Assembly: GCF_003952665.1 (NCBI RefSeq) | Contig: NZ_CP017946.1 | Span: 1,674,001 to 1,738,000 of the forward strand | From: Bosea sp. Tri-49 | Lineage (GTDB): Bacteria; Pseudomonadota; Alphaproteobacteria; Rhizobiales; Beijerinckiaceae | DNA: 64,000 bases | Direction of reading: 5' to 3' | In this document: in pieces, positions 26,288 through 35,715 of the stretch | Position numbering within the stretch: position 1 is the stretch's first letter | Layout of the letters: each line of letters starts with the position of its first letter | The notes under the pieces: generated by a model | What the model was told of the DNA's origin: nothing | The model's database searches: none | Seen by the model: the letters and a program-made list of their open reading frames with translations, nothing else | Translations under genes and position numbers: made by a program

Positions 26288-28475
26288 GACCAGACAGGCT
26301 CGGATTCGTCATGAAATACTTGTGGGCGTTGAACGACTCTTCGGCCGACGGCGGGACAATGCGTCGCGAGCCGCCATCGGGCAAGATGGTCCAGCTCTGT
26401 TCGTTGTCGAGAAAGTTCGCCAGCATGATCTGCTCGAGCATCTGCTGGTGGACGGTCGCGTTCAGAATCGGCGTCAACGCCTCGACGCGGCGGTCGAGAT
26501 TGCGCGGCATCAAATCGGCCGAGGAGATGTAGAGCTTGGCCTTGGCCGAGGGCATGCCGTGGCCGGCACCGAAGGCATAGACCCGGGTGTGCTCGAGGAA
26601 ACGCCCGACGATCGACTTGACGCGGATGTTGTCGGAGAGGCCCGGCACGCCCGGCCTGAGGCAGCAGATGCCGCGGACCACGAAATCGATCTGCACGCCG
26701 GCCTGGCTGGCGTCATAGAGCGCGTCGATAATCTCGGGATCGACCAAAGAGTTGCACTTGCCCCAGATCGCGCCCTTGCGGCCCGCCTTCGCATGCGCGA
26801 CCTCTTCGGCGATGTCGTCGAGCAGGCGCTTCTTCAGGTTGACCGGCGAGACGGCCATGCGCTCAAGCTCGGCCGGCTCGGCATAGCCGGTGATGAAGTT
26901 GAAGATGCGGGCGACGTCCTGCGCCATCACCGGGTCGGCGGTGAAGAAGGAGACGTCGGTGTAGATGCGCGCCGTGATCGGGTGGTAGTTGCCGGTCGCG
27001 ATATGGCAATAGGTCGCGAACTGACCAGCCTCGCGGCGCACCACCATCGAAAGCTTGGCATGGGTCTTGAGCTCGATGAAGCCATAGACGACCTGGACGC
27101 CGGCGCGCTCGAGATCCTTGGCCCAGCGGATATTGGCTTCCTCGTCGAAGCGCGCCTTGAGCTCGACCAGCGCGGTCACCGACTTGCCGGCCTCGGCGGC
27201 CTCGGCCAGCGCCTGGACGATCGGCGAGTTCGATGAGGTGCGGTAGAGCGTCTGCTTGATCGCAACGACATTGGGGTCGCGCGCCGCCTGCTGCAGGAAC
27301 TGCACGACGACGTCGAAGCTCTCATACGGGTGGTGGACGATCAGGTCCTTCTGGCGGATGGCGGCGAAGCAGTCGCCGCCATGCTCGCGGATGCGCTCGG
27401 GAAATCGCGCGTTGTAAGGCTTGAACTTCAGGTCCGGCCGGTCGACGCCGACGAGCTGCGAGAGCTCGTTCAGACCAATCATGCCGTCGACGACGACGAT
27501 CTCGTCGGGATCGACCTTGAGCTCGCGGATGATCATGCTGCGCAGATGCGCTGGCATGTCGGAATGAAGCTCGAGCCGGATGACGACGCCGCGGCGGCGC
27601 TGCTTCAGCATGGTCTCGAAGACGCGGACCAGATCCTCCGCCTCCTCCTCGATGTCGAGATCGGAGTCGCGGATGATGCGGAACGAGCCGGTGCCTTTGA
27701 CCTCGTAGCCGGGGAAGAGCTTGCCGATGAAGAGCGCGACCAGATCCTCCAGCATGATGAAGCGCTGGACACCCTCGCGGGCGAGATCGGGCAATTCGAT
27801 GAAACGGTCGATCTTCACCGGGACGCGGATCAGCGCGTCGAGCGCGCGCCCATCAATGACCCGTTCGAGCGCCAGAGCGATGGTGAAGCCGAGATTGGGG
27901 ATGAAGGGGAACGGGTGGGCCGGATCGATCGCCAGCGGCGTCAGCACCGGGAAGACGTAATGCAGGAAGCGGTCTTCCAGCCAGATGCGGTCCTGCGCGC
28001 CGATATCGGCCGGCCGCAGCAGCACGATCCGATTCGCTTCCAAATCGTGCTTGAGCTCGGTCCAGCGGGTCTGCTGGTCACTGGTCAGAGCGTGAACGCC
28101 CTCGCCCAGCGCCAAAAGCTGCTCGGCCGGGCTCAGCCCGTCCTGGCTCGGCGTCACCACGCCGGCCTTGAGCTGCTCGCGCAGGCCGGAGACGCGGACC
28201 ATGAAGAACTCGTCGAGATTGTTCGCCGAGATCGAGAGGAAGCGCAGCTGCTCGAGCAGCGGATGGTTGCGGTTGGAGGCCTCCTCCATCACCCGTCGGT
28301 TGAATTGCAGCCAGGACAGCTCCCGATTCATGAAGCGTTTCGGCGACTGCCGAAGCTCCTCGTCGAGATGCAGAACCGCTGCTGTCGGAGCCGGGGCCGC
28401 AGCCGCCTGGACCGGCGCTTCCGCCACATCTTGGGTCATTCGCTTCGCTCTCGCTGTCGATGCCGCTCGTGCCAC
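26223..28475 (-). CDS. ppk1: Polyphosphate kinase 1
   Basis: Forms polyphosphate from ATP at the inner membrane. It is 750 residues from a GTG at 28475 (AGGA 6 bp upstream) or 738 from ATG 28439; I keep the longer form because of the better ribosome site, but either is possible. Domains: N ([19 protein letters not shown]), head ([13 protein letters not shown]), and two PLD-like catalytic domains. These contain [30 protein letters not shown] (autophosphorylated His) and [11 protein letters not shown]. The tail is Ser/Arg-rich. A Pho box lies about 80 bp upstream. Confidence 0.95.
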   Translation of the reverse strand: MARAASTARAKRMTQDVAEAPVQAAAAPAPTAAVLHLDEELRQSPKRFMNRELSWLQFNRRVMEEASNRNHPLLEQLRFLSISANNLDEFFMVRVSGLREQLKAGVVTPSQDGLSPAEQLLALGEGVHALTSDQQTRWTELKHDLEANRIVLLRPADIGAQDRIWLEDRFLHYVFPVLTPLAIDPAHPFPFIPNLGFTIALALERVIDGRALDALIRVPVKIDRFIELPDLAREGVQRFIMLEDLVALFIGKLFPGYEVKGTGSFRIIRDSDLDIEEEAEDLVRVFETMLKQRRRGVVIRLELHSDMPAHLRSMIIRELKVDPDEIVVVDGMIGLNELSQLVGVDRPDLKFKPYNARFPERIREHGGDCFAAIRQKDLIVHHPYESFDVVVQFLQQAARDPNVVAIKQTLYRTSSNSPIVQALAEAAEAGKSVTALVELKARFDEEANIRWAKDLERAGVQVVYGFIELKTHAKLSMVVRREAGQFATYCHIATGNYHPITARIYTDVSFFTADPVMAQDVARIFNFITGYAEPAELERMAVSPVNLKKRLLDDIAEEVAHAKAGRKGAIWGKCNSLVDPEIIDALYDASQAGVQIDFVVRGICCLRPGVPGLSDNIRVKSIVGRFLEHTRVYAFGAGHGMPSAKAKLYISSADLMPRNLDRRVEALTPILNATVHQQMLEQIMLANFLDNEQSWTILPDGGSRRIVPPSAEESFNAHKYFMTNPSLSGRGKSLSSSSPRSLSRRASKKA

Positions 28476-28552
28476 TGCCGGTCCTGTAGCTGTGTTCTGT
28501 GTCGTTTTGCTTGCAGCCAGTGAGACCGCCTTCGCCTTGAAGCCACCGTAGC

Positions 28553-28570
28553 GTGACGGTTCGATGACAG
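28553..28570 (-). promoter_or_regulatory. Pho box upstream of ppk
   Basis: On the minus strand the site reads CTGTCAT-CGAA-CCGTCAC: two 7-bp direct repeats with a 4-bp spacer. The first is identical to the PhoB half-site and the second matches at 5 of 7. It lies in the 109-bp gap between tetR and ppk and points toward ppk, so induction of polyphosphate synthesis under phosphate limitation is expected. Confidence 0.7.
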
Positions 28571-28584
28571 GCGAGGCCGAAACG

Positions 28585-29271
28585 TCATGAACGGCCCGGG
28601 TCTCCGGTCGCCGGGTTCTTCAGCAGTCCGGCAAGGAACAGGTCGAGCGAGCGCTCCATAAGCCCCTCGGCTTCGGCCTCCGCGACGCCCCAGCTCGGAA
28701 ACTGGCCATCGATCAGCATGCGCGCCAGACCATAGACCAGCGCCCGCCCGGTGATCTGGATCAGATGGGGTTCCTCGACACGTAGCAACCCGCGACGGGC
28801 GGCCTCCTGGAGCAATGTCACCATCTGCGCCTGGATTTCGGCGTTGTCCGCTCCCAGCGACGCCGACCCGGCGAAGTCGATCGCGCGGCGCGAAGAGATG
28901 ATCTCGAAATGTGTCGGATTGCGCCGGGCCCAATCCAGGAAAGCCGTGCCGATGGCGCGGATACGCCGGATCGGATCATCACTGACCTCGCGTGCCAGAG
29001 CAGCGGCAATCTCGGCCCGGAAGCGCGCCATCGCCTCCTCAGCTACCGCGGTCATCAACGCGACCTTGTCGGGAAAGTGCCGGAATGGCGCGGCGGGCGA
29101 AACGCCGGCGCGGCGCGCCACCTCCCGAATGCTGACGGCTTCGAGCCCGCCCTCAGCGGCCAGCGCCAAGGCCTGCGCGATCAGGACCTCACGCAAATTG
29201 CCGTGGTGATAGGCGGCGGCCCTCATCGCGGCCCTGCTCGCTCCCATCCGACTCGCTTTCGTTGTGCTCAT
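28585..29271 (-). CDS. TetR/AcrR family transcriptional regulator
   Basis: A repressor-like protein of 228 residues. The N-terminal HTH is typical: [46 protein letters not shown], followed by a WHG-type C-terminal ligand domain ([18 protein letters not shown]). ATG 29271 is preferred over the open frame to 29325. It diverges from a membrane cytochrome-like gene. The 159-bp gap holds two near-identical palindromes that should be its operators. The inducer is unknown. Confidence 0.9.
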   Translation of the reverse strand: MSTTKASRMGASRAAMRAAAYHHGNLREVLIAQALALAAEGGLEAVSIREVARRAGVSPAAPFRHFPDKVALMTAVAEEAMARFRAEIAAALAREVSDDPIRRIRAIGTAFLDWARRNPTHFEIISSRRAIDFAGSASLGADNAEIQAQMVTLLQEAARRGLLRVEEPHLIQITGRALVYGLARMLIDGQFPSWGVAEAEAEGLMERSLDLFLAGLLKNPATGDPGRS

Positions 29272-29342
29272 CGCAGCGAGCCTAGACCAGTTTTCCGTCC
29301 CGCCGCAGCCGAGCAGAGGCGTCACTCCAGCTCATCACAATT

Positions 29343-29361
29343 ATGTAATCACCGATTACAT
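29343..29361. promoter_or_regulatory. TetR operator 1 (perfect 19-bp palindrome)
   Basis: ATGTAATC-ACC-GATTACAT: 8-bp perfect arms around a 3-bp centre, in the divergent gap between the tetR gene and the membrane protein gene. Its centre is 41 bp from operator 2, close to four helical turns. Confidence 0.8.
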
Positions 29362-29381
29362 CCATTGTCGCGCCGCCGCCG

Positions 29382-29404
29382 ATATGTAATCACCGATCAC
29401 ATAT
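29382..29404. promoter_or_regulatory. TetR operator 2
   Basis: ATATGTAATC-ACC-GATCACATAT: 10-bp arms with one mismatch and the same core as operator 1. It ends 26 bp before the ATG of the membrane protein gene, so bound repressor would block its transcription. Confidence 0.8.
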
Positions 29405-29430
29405 TACAGGCACTCAAGCGGAGACCGGCG

Positions 29431-30060
29431 ATGTCGACCGAAAACAAGCGCAGCTCCGCTCTTCCAACTGGCCTGGAGGGCTGGCCTCTGCTGGGCACGC
29501 TCGCCGCGATCCTGATGATCGCAACCCTCGCCGCCTTTGCCTCCGCCGGCGGCAGCGACGGCATCCGGATGGCAATCCGGTTGACGGCGCGAACCTCGCT
29601 GGCCCTCTTCCTGCTCGCCTTCACAGCCTCGGCGCTGTTTCGCGCCTGCCCCAACGCGTGGACGCGCTGGCAATTGCGCAACCGGCGACAGCTCGGACTC
29701 GGCTTTGCGGTCTCGCACCTGCTGCACGCCATCGCCATCATCGCGCTCGCCGTCACCGACCCGAAGCTGTTCGCGGAACTGGGCGGATCAAGCATGCTGG
29801 TCGCCGGCGGCAGTACCTATCTCGTGATTTTGGCGATGGCAGCGACCTCCTTCGACCGGACGGCCGCGCTGATCGGCCGGGTCGCCTGGCGCCGGCTGCA
29901 CCTGTTCGGCGCCTGGTACATCTGGCTGAGCTTCATGGTCACCTTCGGCAAGCGCGCCCAGCTCGACATGGCGTACTGGCCGTTCATCGCTGCGCTACTC
30001 AGCGCCGCCGCGCTGCGCCTGATCGTCAGCTTCCTGCCATTTCCTGTGCTGCGACGCTGA
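29431..30060 (+). CDS. Ferric-reductase-like transmembrane protein (MsrQ/YedZ-like fold)
   Basis: A 209-residue protein with about six TM helices. The pattern RNRRQLGLGFAVSHLLHAIAIIALAVTD (His near 96 and 99) and WRRLHLFGAWYIWLSFM (His near 157) matches the heme-binding helices of the ferric-reductase-like domain. The second His of the latter helix pair, present in MsrQ, appears replaced by a hydrophobic residue, so one heme ligand may be missing. It is transcribed from the TetR-controlled divergent promoter and followed 52 bp later by a desaturase. It could pass electrons to the desaturase or an unknown partner; that is inference. Confidence 0.78.
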   Translation: MSTENKRSSALPTGLEGWPLLGTLAAILMIATLAAFASAGGSDGIRMAIRLTARTSLALFLLAFTASALFRACPNAWTRWQLRNRRQLGLGFAVSHLLHAIAIIALAVTDPKLFAELGGSSMLVAGGSTYLVILAMAATSFDRTAALIGRVAWRRLHLFGAWYIWLSFMVTFGKRAQLDMAYWPFIAALLSAAALRLIVSFLPFPVLRR

Positions 30061-30112
30061 CGGCGCTTGCACCCGTCACGCCCCTGCTGTTTGGTCGGCA
30101 TGTGAATCCCGC

Positions 30113-31375
30113 ATGCCTTCAGACGTAGTCCAGAGAGCGAACTTGTCAGAGCAGAACCAGCACGCCGACGACCACGGCGATATCGTCTACCCCTCGGCCA
30201 TTCCCTTCGTGCTGGCGCATCTGGCCTGCTTCGGTGCGCTCTGGAGCGGCGTCAGCGCGACCTCGCTCTGGCTCGCCTTCGGCCTGTACTGGCTGCGCAT
30301 GTTCGCAGTGACCGGCGGCTATCACCGCTACTTCTCGCACCGGACCTACAAGACCAGCCGGATCGGTCAGTTCGTGCTCGCCTTCCTTGCCCAGTCGACG
30401 GCGCAGAAGAGCGTGATCTGGTGGGCTTCGAAGCACCGTCATCACCACCGCTTCGCCGACACCGAGCACGACGTGCACTCCCCGGTGCTCACTTCCTTCT
30501 TCTACTCACATGTCGGCTGGATCTTCAGCAACGGCCATGATCGCTGCGACACCTCGACCGTCACCGACCTGACCCGTTTCCCGGAACTGCGCTTCCTGCA
30601 TCGCTTCGAGCTGCTTCCGGCGGTGCTGCTCGCCGTCGCCTGCTTCGCCATCGACGGCTGGACCGGCCTGTTCGTCGGTTTCTTCTGGTCGACGGTCGCG
30701 GTCTACCACGGCACCTTCTGCATCAACTCGCTGGCGCATGTGCATGGCGACAAGGACTATGTCACCGGCGACGAGAGCCGGAACAACTGGTGGCTGGCGA
30801 TCATCACCATGGGCGAAGGCTGGCACAACAACCACCACGCCTATCAGTACAGCGTCCGCCAGGGTTTTCGCTGGTGGCAGTGGGACCCGACCTATTACCT
30901 CATCCTGGGCCTGTCGAAGCTGCGCCTGGTCTGGGATCTGAAGGCGCCGCCGCAGGCGGTGGTCGAACGCTCGCAGGCGCTGCCGCCGCGCGTGATCGAG
31001 CGCTCGGCCGAGCGGCTCGCGGCCTCCGTCCCGGTGGAGCGCATCGTCCAGTCCGTGCGCGACGCCTATGCCAATGCGCCCGGCCTGCCCGATCTGCATC
31101 TGCCGACGCTGACGCTGCCCGAGTTCCGCGAGGCGCTCACCGCGCTGCAGGCGCGGGCCAGCGAGCAATTGCATGTGATGCAGACGCAGGCGCAGGACGC
31201 GATCGCGCAATGGCACATGCCGACCCTGCCGAGCCGCGAGGAACTGGCAGAGAAGGCCGCCGCCATGTTCGTCAAGACGCCGTCGCTCGACGCGATCGCG
31301 GCGCGGGCGCACGATCTCCTGATCGAGACGATCCATGCCCGCCTGACCGGCACGGTGAATACGGCGAAGGCCTGA
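30113..31375 (+). CDS. Acyl-CoA/acyl-lipid delta-9-type fatty acid desaturase with C-terminal extension
   Basis: Membrane di-iron desaturase of 420 residues. The three His boxes are intact: HRYFSH (71-76), HRHHH (108-112) and HNNHH (238-242). Two hydrophobic hairpins surround them. The core ends near residue 290. The remaining 130 residues are a soluble, helix-rich extension (RVIERSAERLAASVPVERIV, TALQARASEQLHVMQTQAQD) not found in the usual ~300-residue enzymes. ATG 30113 is used, but TTG 30143 also has a plausible ribosome site. It is probably co-transcribed with the preceding heme protein. Confidence 0.9.
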   Translation: MPSDVVQRANLSEQNQHADDHGDIVYPSAIPFVLAHLACFGALWSGVSATSLWLAFGLYWLRMFAVTGGYHRYFSHRTYKTSRIGQFVLAFLAQSTAQKSVIWWASKHRHHHRFADTEHDVHSPVLTSFFYSHVGWIFSNGHDRCDTSTVTDLTRFPELRFLHRFELLPAVLLAVACFAIDGWTGLFVGFFWSTVAVYHGTFCINSLAHVHGDKDYVTGDESRNNWWLAIITMGEGWHNNHHAYQYSVRQGFRWWQWDPTYYLILGLSKLRLVWDLKAPPQAVVERSQALPPRVIERSAERLAASVPVERIVQSVRDAYANAPGLPDLHLPTLTLPEFREALTALQARASEQLHVMQTQAQDAIAQWHMPTLPSREELAEKAAAMFVKTPSLDAIAARAHDLLIETIHARLTGTVNTAKA

Positions 31376-31379
31376 GCGG

Positions 31380-32078
31380 TCACTCGTCCGGGAAAAGCGA
31401 GGCGACCACCTCGGTGGCCATGGCGCGGGTGACGCGCCGGCCCCGCTCGAGCGAAAGCCGGTCGAGCGCGTCGACGAGATCGCGCGCCGCGGCGAAGGAG
31501 CGCTCCATCCTGAGCGCCAGAGCCTCGATCGTGCCGGTGTCGACGATCAGCTGGCGGTCGACGAAGAGCTTGACCAGCAGCGCGCGCAGCAACGCGTCGT
31601 CGGGCGCGGCAATCTCGGCTTGCGGCGCCAGGCGCAAACGCGAGAGCAGGTCCGGCACCTTCAGGCCCCACTGTCCCGGCTCGGTGCGCGCCGTCAGCAG
31701 CACTGACGCGCCGCGCGCCTTGGTGGCGTTGAGCAGATGGAACAGCGCCGGCTCGTCGAGCGGGGCGCGGTCGCAATCCTCGATCACCAATGCGCCGCCG
31801 GAGGCAAGGTGCGGCACCTTGGCTTCGTCGAGCTCGGCGGCGGACAGCGTCCAGGCATGGGCGCGCGCTGCCCAGATCGCGGCGAGATGGGTCTTGCCCG
31901 CCCCTTCCGGCCCGACCAAGCGCAGCCAGGAGGCCGGCCAGTTCGGCCAGCTCTCGATCAGGCCATAGGCCTGCTCATTGGAGGGGCCGACGAGGAAATC
32001 CTCGACGCCATGCCGGCTGTCGACCGGCAGATCGAAGGCGAGCTGGCGCGGTTTCACCGGCGGCTCAGGGTTCGACAT
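31380..32078 (-). CDS. hdaA: DnaA-related protein Hda/HdaA (regulatory inactivation of DnaA)
   Basis: An AAA+ protein of 232 residues, close to the Hda family. The N-terminal QLAFDLP is a beta-clamp-binding motif. Walker A is GPEGAGKTHL near residue 56, Walker B/sensor region ALVIEDCDRAPLDE, and box VI-like FDLLSRLR-type residues (VPDLLSRLRLAPQ). With the clamp it stimulates ATP hydrolysis by DnaA after replication starts. Its first 14 bp overlap the perM 3' end, so it is co-transcribed with perM. Confidence 0.9.
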   Translation of the reverse strand: MSNPEPPVKPRQLAFDLPVDSRHGVEDFLVGPSNEQAYGLIESWPNWPASWLRLVGPEGAGKTHLAAIWAARAHAWTLSAAELDEAKVPHLASGGALVIEDCDRAPLDEPALFHLLNATKARGASVLLTARTEPGQWGLKVPDLLSRLRLAPQAEIAAPDDALLRALLVKLFVDRQLIVDTGTIEALALRMERSFAAARDLVDALDRLSLERGRRVTRAMATEVVASLFPDE

Positions 32079-33159
32079 GGGGCTCGGGAGGGCGGCCGAC
32101 GTGGCCGCGATAGTACGGGCTGGCGAGATATTGCCGCAGCACGAAGCGGGCGAGCACGCCGATGACAGCCGCGAGTGGCACGGCGAGCAGCAGGCCGACG
32201 AAACCGAAGAGCGAGCCGAAGGCGAGCAGCGCGAACATTAGCCAGACCGGGTGCACGCCGATCGAGTCGCCGACGAGCTTGGGCTGCAGGATGTTGCCTT
32301 CGATGAACTGGCCAACGGCGAAGACGGCGAGCGTCAACAGCGGCATCGTCCAATCCGGCCAGAACTGCACGGTGGCAACGCCGACCGAGAGCACGAGCCC
32401 GGTCAGCGAGCCGACATAGGGGATGAAGGACAGGAAGCCGCTGATGATGCCGATCAGCGCGCCGAAATTGACGCTGACCAGCGATAGCCCGATCGCGTAG
32501 AAAGTTCCGAGCAGCAGGCAGACCAGTGCCTGGCCGCGCAGGAAGCCGGCGATGGCCGTGTCCATCTCGTGCAGCAGGCCGCGGATCGTGTCGCGATGAT
32601 CGAGCGGCAGCCAGCCATCGACGGTCGCGACCATGCGGTCCCAGTCAGCCAGCAGGTAGAAGGCGATGACCGGGGTCAGCACCAGCAGCGAGAACACGCC
32701 AATGATCGCGGTGCCGCCCGACCAGAGCGACCCCAGCAGCTTGCCGACCCAATTCGTCGCTTCGCCGACGAGATTGCCGAGCGAGCTCTGAGCGTCCTGC
32801 GCCAGCTTGGCGCCGCCGAACCGTTCGATCAGCGGCGCGCCACGCTCCATGATCAGCGCCTGCAGCTTGGCGGCATCGGCTGGCAGGCGCGCGACCAGAC
32901 CAGCCAGCTGCTGGCTGAGCAGCGGCGCCAGCAGCACCAGCCCGACGACGAAGACGAGCAGGAACAGGCAGAGGATCGCGATCGTCGCGGTGAGCCGGCT
33001 GAGGCCCCAGCGTTCAAGTCGATCGGCGAGCGGATCGAGAAGATAGGCCAGCGCCAATGCCGCGACGAAGGGCAGCAGCACGTCCCGGAACAGCATCAGC
33101 GCGAGCACGAGGGCGGCAAGGGCAAGCAGCCAGAAGAGCAGTTGACGCTGAAGACTCAT
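32065..33159 (-). CDS. PerM/AI-2E-family transporter (UPF0118)
   Basis: Inner-membrane protein of 364 residues with about eight TM helices in the family pattern: LLFWLLALAALVLALMLFRDVLLPFVAALALAYLLDPL is split over two helices. A periplasmic helical loop follows at residues about 90-150, then ISGFLSFIPYVGSLTGLVLSVGVA and a C-terminal LKP-type GNILQPKLVGDSIGVHPVWLMFALLAFG. ATG 33159 is used. Family members are proposed exporters; the substrate here is unknown. It precedes hdaA as in other Rhizobiales. Confidence 0.9.
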   Translation of the reverse strand: MSLQRQLLFWLLALAALVLALMLFRDVLLPFVAALALAYLLDPLADRLERWGLSRLTATIAILCLFLLVFVVGLVLLAPLLSQQLAGLVARLPADAAKLQALIMERGAPLIERFGGAKLAQDAQSSLGNLVGEATNWVGKLLGSLWSGGTAIIGVFSLLVLTPVIAFYLLADWDRMVATVDGWLPLDHRDTIRGLLHEMDTAIAGFLRGQALVCLLLGTFYAIGLSLVSVNFGALIGIISGFLSFIPYVGSLTGLVLSVGVATVQFWPDWTMPLLTLAVFAVGQFIEGNILQPKLVGDSIGVHPVWLMFALLAFGSLFGFVGLLLAVPLAAVIGVLARFVLRQYLASPYYRGHVGRPPEPHVEP

Positions 33160-33233
33160 GCACTCGCCTCTAGAGCCGGATCGCACGGCGTCCTGATTAT
33201 GGTGATCCGCCAGGGATCATCCAAGGTACCGGC

Positions 33234-33764
33234 TCAGCCCGCCATGTGCCGCAGCCAGAGGGCGAGGTAGGCGCCCATGGAGGCGAGCGTCAAGGCCGCG
33301 ACGATGATCTGCGCCGCCGGCATCACTGCACTGGCGTCGATCTCGAAGGATTTCGAGCCGAGCACCAGCGCGGCGAAAACGAGCTGTGCGGCGGTATTGA
33401 GCTTGCTGACGACGATCGGCGCGATCGTCACAGGCTTTTCCATCAGCCAGGACAGGATCACCGCCGTGATGATCATCAGGTCGCGCGAGACGACGACGAT
33501 CACCAGCCAGACCGGGATGATGCCGACGATGGCGAGGGTGATGTAAATCGAGACGATCAGCGCCTTGTCAGCGAGCGGGTCGAGATAGGCGCCGAGCTCG
33601 CTCCTCATGTCGAAGCGCTTGGCGATGAAGCCGTCGACCGCATCGGAGATGCCGGCCGCGACGAAGAGGAAGAAGGCCTCGTCCCAGCGGCCGTTGACGA
33701 TCATGACGATCACCAGCGGCACCAGGATCAGGCGGCCGATCGTGATCAGGTTCGGAAGCGTCAT
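33234..33764 (-). CDS. CDP-alcohol phosphatidyltransferase (PgsA-like)
   Basis: A 176-residue integral membrane enzyme that couples an alcohol to CDP-diacylglycerol, probably phosphatidylglycerophosphate synthase-like. It has N-terminal LPNLITIGRLILVPLVIVM and the signature DAVDGFIAKRFDMRSELGAYLDPLADK, which supplies the D-x2-DG-x2-A-(K/R) ... G-x3-D-x3-D catalytic Asp set with Lys in place of the usual Arg. ATG 33764 is chosen over a frame that runs to 35168 opposite purM. Short for PgsA, and genomes of this group often carry a second pgsA, so I leave the symbol blank. Confidence 0.88.
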   Translation of the reverse strand: MTLPNLITIGRLILVPLVIVMIVNGRWDEAFFLFVAAGISDAVDGFIAKRFDMRSELGAYLDPLADKALIVSIYITLAIVGIIPVWLVIVVVSRDLMIITAVILSWLMEKPVTIAPIVVSKLNTAAQLVFAALVLGSKSFEIDASAVMPAAQIIVAALTLASMGAYLALWLRHMAG

Positions 33765-33899
33765 CGCGGGAAACCTGCCGACTGAATCGCATCTCAGGGT
33801 AGAACATGGGCGGGAGAAGTGCGAAACGCTTTCGCGGAAGGGCTTGCCCCCCGCCCTGCGCTTGCCTATTCGCTCGCGGCAGCAATGGAGCGAACACCG

Positions 33900-34970
33900 A
33901 TGACGAAACCGGGCGCCAATGGGCTGACCTATGCGCAGGCGGGCGTCGACATCGATGCCGGCAACGCCATGGTCGACGCGATCAAGCCGCTGGTGCGCTC
34001 GACGCGCCGTCCAGGTGCCGACGCCGAGATCGGCGGCTTCGGCGGGTTGTTCGACCTGAAGGCCGCCGGCTTCATCGATCCGATCCTCGTCGCGGCCAAT
34101 GACGGCGTCGGCACCAAGGTGAAGATCGCGATCGAAAGCGGCCGGCATTCGACCATCGGCATCGACCTCGTCGCCATGTGCGTCAACGACCTTGTGGTGC
34201 AAGGCGCCGAGCCTCTGCTCTTCCTCGACTATTACGCCACCGGCAAGCTCGACCCGAAGGCCGGTGTCGAGATCGTTCGCGGCATCGCCGAGGGCTGCCG
34301 CCAGGCCGGCTGCGCCCTGATCGGCGGAGAGACCGCCGAGATGCCGGGCATGTATGCCGGCAGCGACTACGACCTCGCGGGCTTCGCCGTCGGCGCGGCC
34401 GAACGCGGCACCCTGCTGCCGCGGGCCGACCTCGCCCCCGGCGACGTCGTCCTCGGCCTGCCCTCCTCGGGCGTGCATTCCAACGGCTATTCGCTGGTCC
34501 GCCGCATCGTCGCCCTCTCGGGCCTCGCCTGGGACGCCCCCGCCCCCTTCGCATCGGACAAGACGCTGGCCGAGGCGCTGCTGGAGCCGACCCGGATCTA
34601 TGTGAAAAGCCTGCTGCAGGCGCTGAAGGCGGCGCCCGGGATCAAGGCGCTGGCCCACATCACCGGCGGCGGCTTCCCCGACAATATCCCGCGCGTCCTG
34701 CCCGACGATCTCGGCGTCGCGATCGACCTGCCGGCAATCCCTGTGCCGCCTGTGTTCGGCTGGCTCGCCAAGGTCGGCGGCGTTGCCGAGCGTGAGATGC
34801 TCCGCACCTTCAATTGCGGCATCGGCATGATCGTCGTCGCCGAGGCGGCTCAAGCCGATGCCGTCATGGCCGCACTGACCGAGGCCGGCGAAAAGCCGGT
34901 CCGGCTCGGCGTGGTTACGGCGCGCGGCGCCGACGAAGCCGTCGCCTATCGCGGCAAGCTCGCCCTGTGA
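33900..34970 (+). CDS. purM: Phosphoribosylformylglycinamidine cyclo-ligase (AIR synthetase)
   Basis: Cytosolic purine enzyme of 356 residues that closes FGAM to AIR with ATP. Motifs: [93 protein letters not shown] and [18 protein letters not shown] 33900 is the start; an ATG 15 bp upstream is also in frame. Its stop overlaps the purN start by 4 bp (GTGA). It diverges from the CDP-alcohol transferase gene. Confidence 0.96.
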   Translation: MTKPGANGLTYAQAGVDIDAGNAMVDAIKPLVRSTRRPGADAEIGGFGGLFDLKAAGFIDPILVAANDGVGTKVKIAIESGRHSTIGIDLVAMCVNDLVVQGAEPLLFLDYYATGKLDPKAGVEIVRGIAEGCRQAGCALIGGETAEMPGMYAGSDYDLAGFAVGAAERGTLLPRADLAPGDVVLGLPSSGVHSNGYSLVRRIVALSGLAWDAPAPFASDKTLAEALLEPTRIYVKSLLQALKAAPGIKALAHITGGGFPDNIPRVLPDDLGVAIDLPAIPVPPVFGWLAKVGGVAEREMLRTFNCGIGMIVVAEAAQADAVMAALTEAGEKPVRLGVVTARGADEAVAYRGKLAL

Positions 34971-35587
34971 GCGCGGCAGCGAGGCGGACGCGAACCGCGA
35001 TCCTGATCTCTGGGCGCGGCTCGAATATGGTCGCGCTGATCGAGGCGGCCCAGGTCGCCGATTTCCCGGCTGAGATCGTGCTGGTCGCCGCCAACCTGCC
35101 GGAGGCCGGCGGGCTGGAGCGAGCGGCTGCCGCCGGCATTGCCACGGCCAGCGTCGACCACCGCCCATTCGGCAAGGACCGCGAGGCTTTCGAGCGCGCG
35201 CTCGACGAGGTGCTGCGGGCCAACCAGATCGAGCTCATCGCGCTCGCCGGCTTCATGCGGGTGCTGACGCCCTGGTTCGTGACGCGCTGGCAGGGCCGCC
35301 TGATCAATATCCACCCGTCGCTGCTGCCCGATTTCCGCGGCACGCACACCCATGCGCGAGCGCTGGAAGCGGGTGTCGCCGAGCATGGCTGCACGGTTCA
35401 TTTCGTCGTGCCCGAGCTCGATGCCGGGCCGACCATCCTGCAAGCAAAGGTGCCGGTCCTGCCCGGCGACGACGAGGCGAGCCTGTCGGCGCGCGTGCTG
35501 GAGCAGGAGCACAAGATCTATCCGCAGGCACTGGCGCTTGTGGCGTCGGGTACCGTCAAGCTGGACGGGGTGGCGGTCGGCGTCTGA
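34967..35587 (+). CDS. purN: Phosphoribosylglycinamide formyltransferase
   Basis: 10-formyl-THF-dependent GAR transformylase of 206 residues in purine synthesis. Motifs: [46 protein letters not shown] and [21 protein letters not shown] with the catalytic Asn-x-His, then [11 protein letters not shown]. The GTG start at 34967 overlaps the purM stop, so the genes are translationally coupled. A palindromic repeat follows 6 bp after the stop. Confidence 0.95.
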   Translation: MSAAARRTRTAILISGRGSNMVALIEAAQVADFPAEIVLVAANLPEAGGLERAAAAGIATASVDHRPFGKDREAFERALDEVLRANQIELIALAGFMRVLTPWFVTRWQGRLINIHPSLLPDFRGTHTHARALEAGVAEHGCTVHFVVPELDAGPTILQAKVPVLPGDDEASLSARVLEQEHKIYPQALALVASGTVKLDGVAVGV

Positions 35588-35593
35588 AGCCCA

Positions 35594-35640
35594 GCCGTCA
35601 TTCTCGGCCGGAGCGAAGCGGAGAGCCGAGAATCTCAGGA
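35594..35640. repeat. Palindromic intergenic repeat, GTCATTCTCGG type
   Basis: ATTCTCGGC at 35600-35608 pairs perfectly with GCCGAGAAT at 35625-35633 around a purine-rich loop (CGGAGCGAAGCGGAGA). It lies in the 128-bp convergent gap between purN and the WYL regulator, where it may also act as a two-way terminator. Related elements are widespread in Rhizobiales as I recall. Confidence 0.65.
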
Positions 35641-35715
35641 CCAGAAGGCACGGACCAATACCTCTTCCGGCCTGAGCTGCTCGGGCCCAGCCCGAGCATG
35701 ACGAGCTTGATCCGC

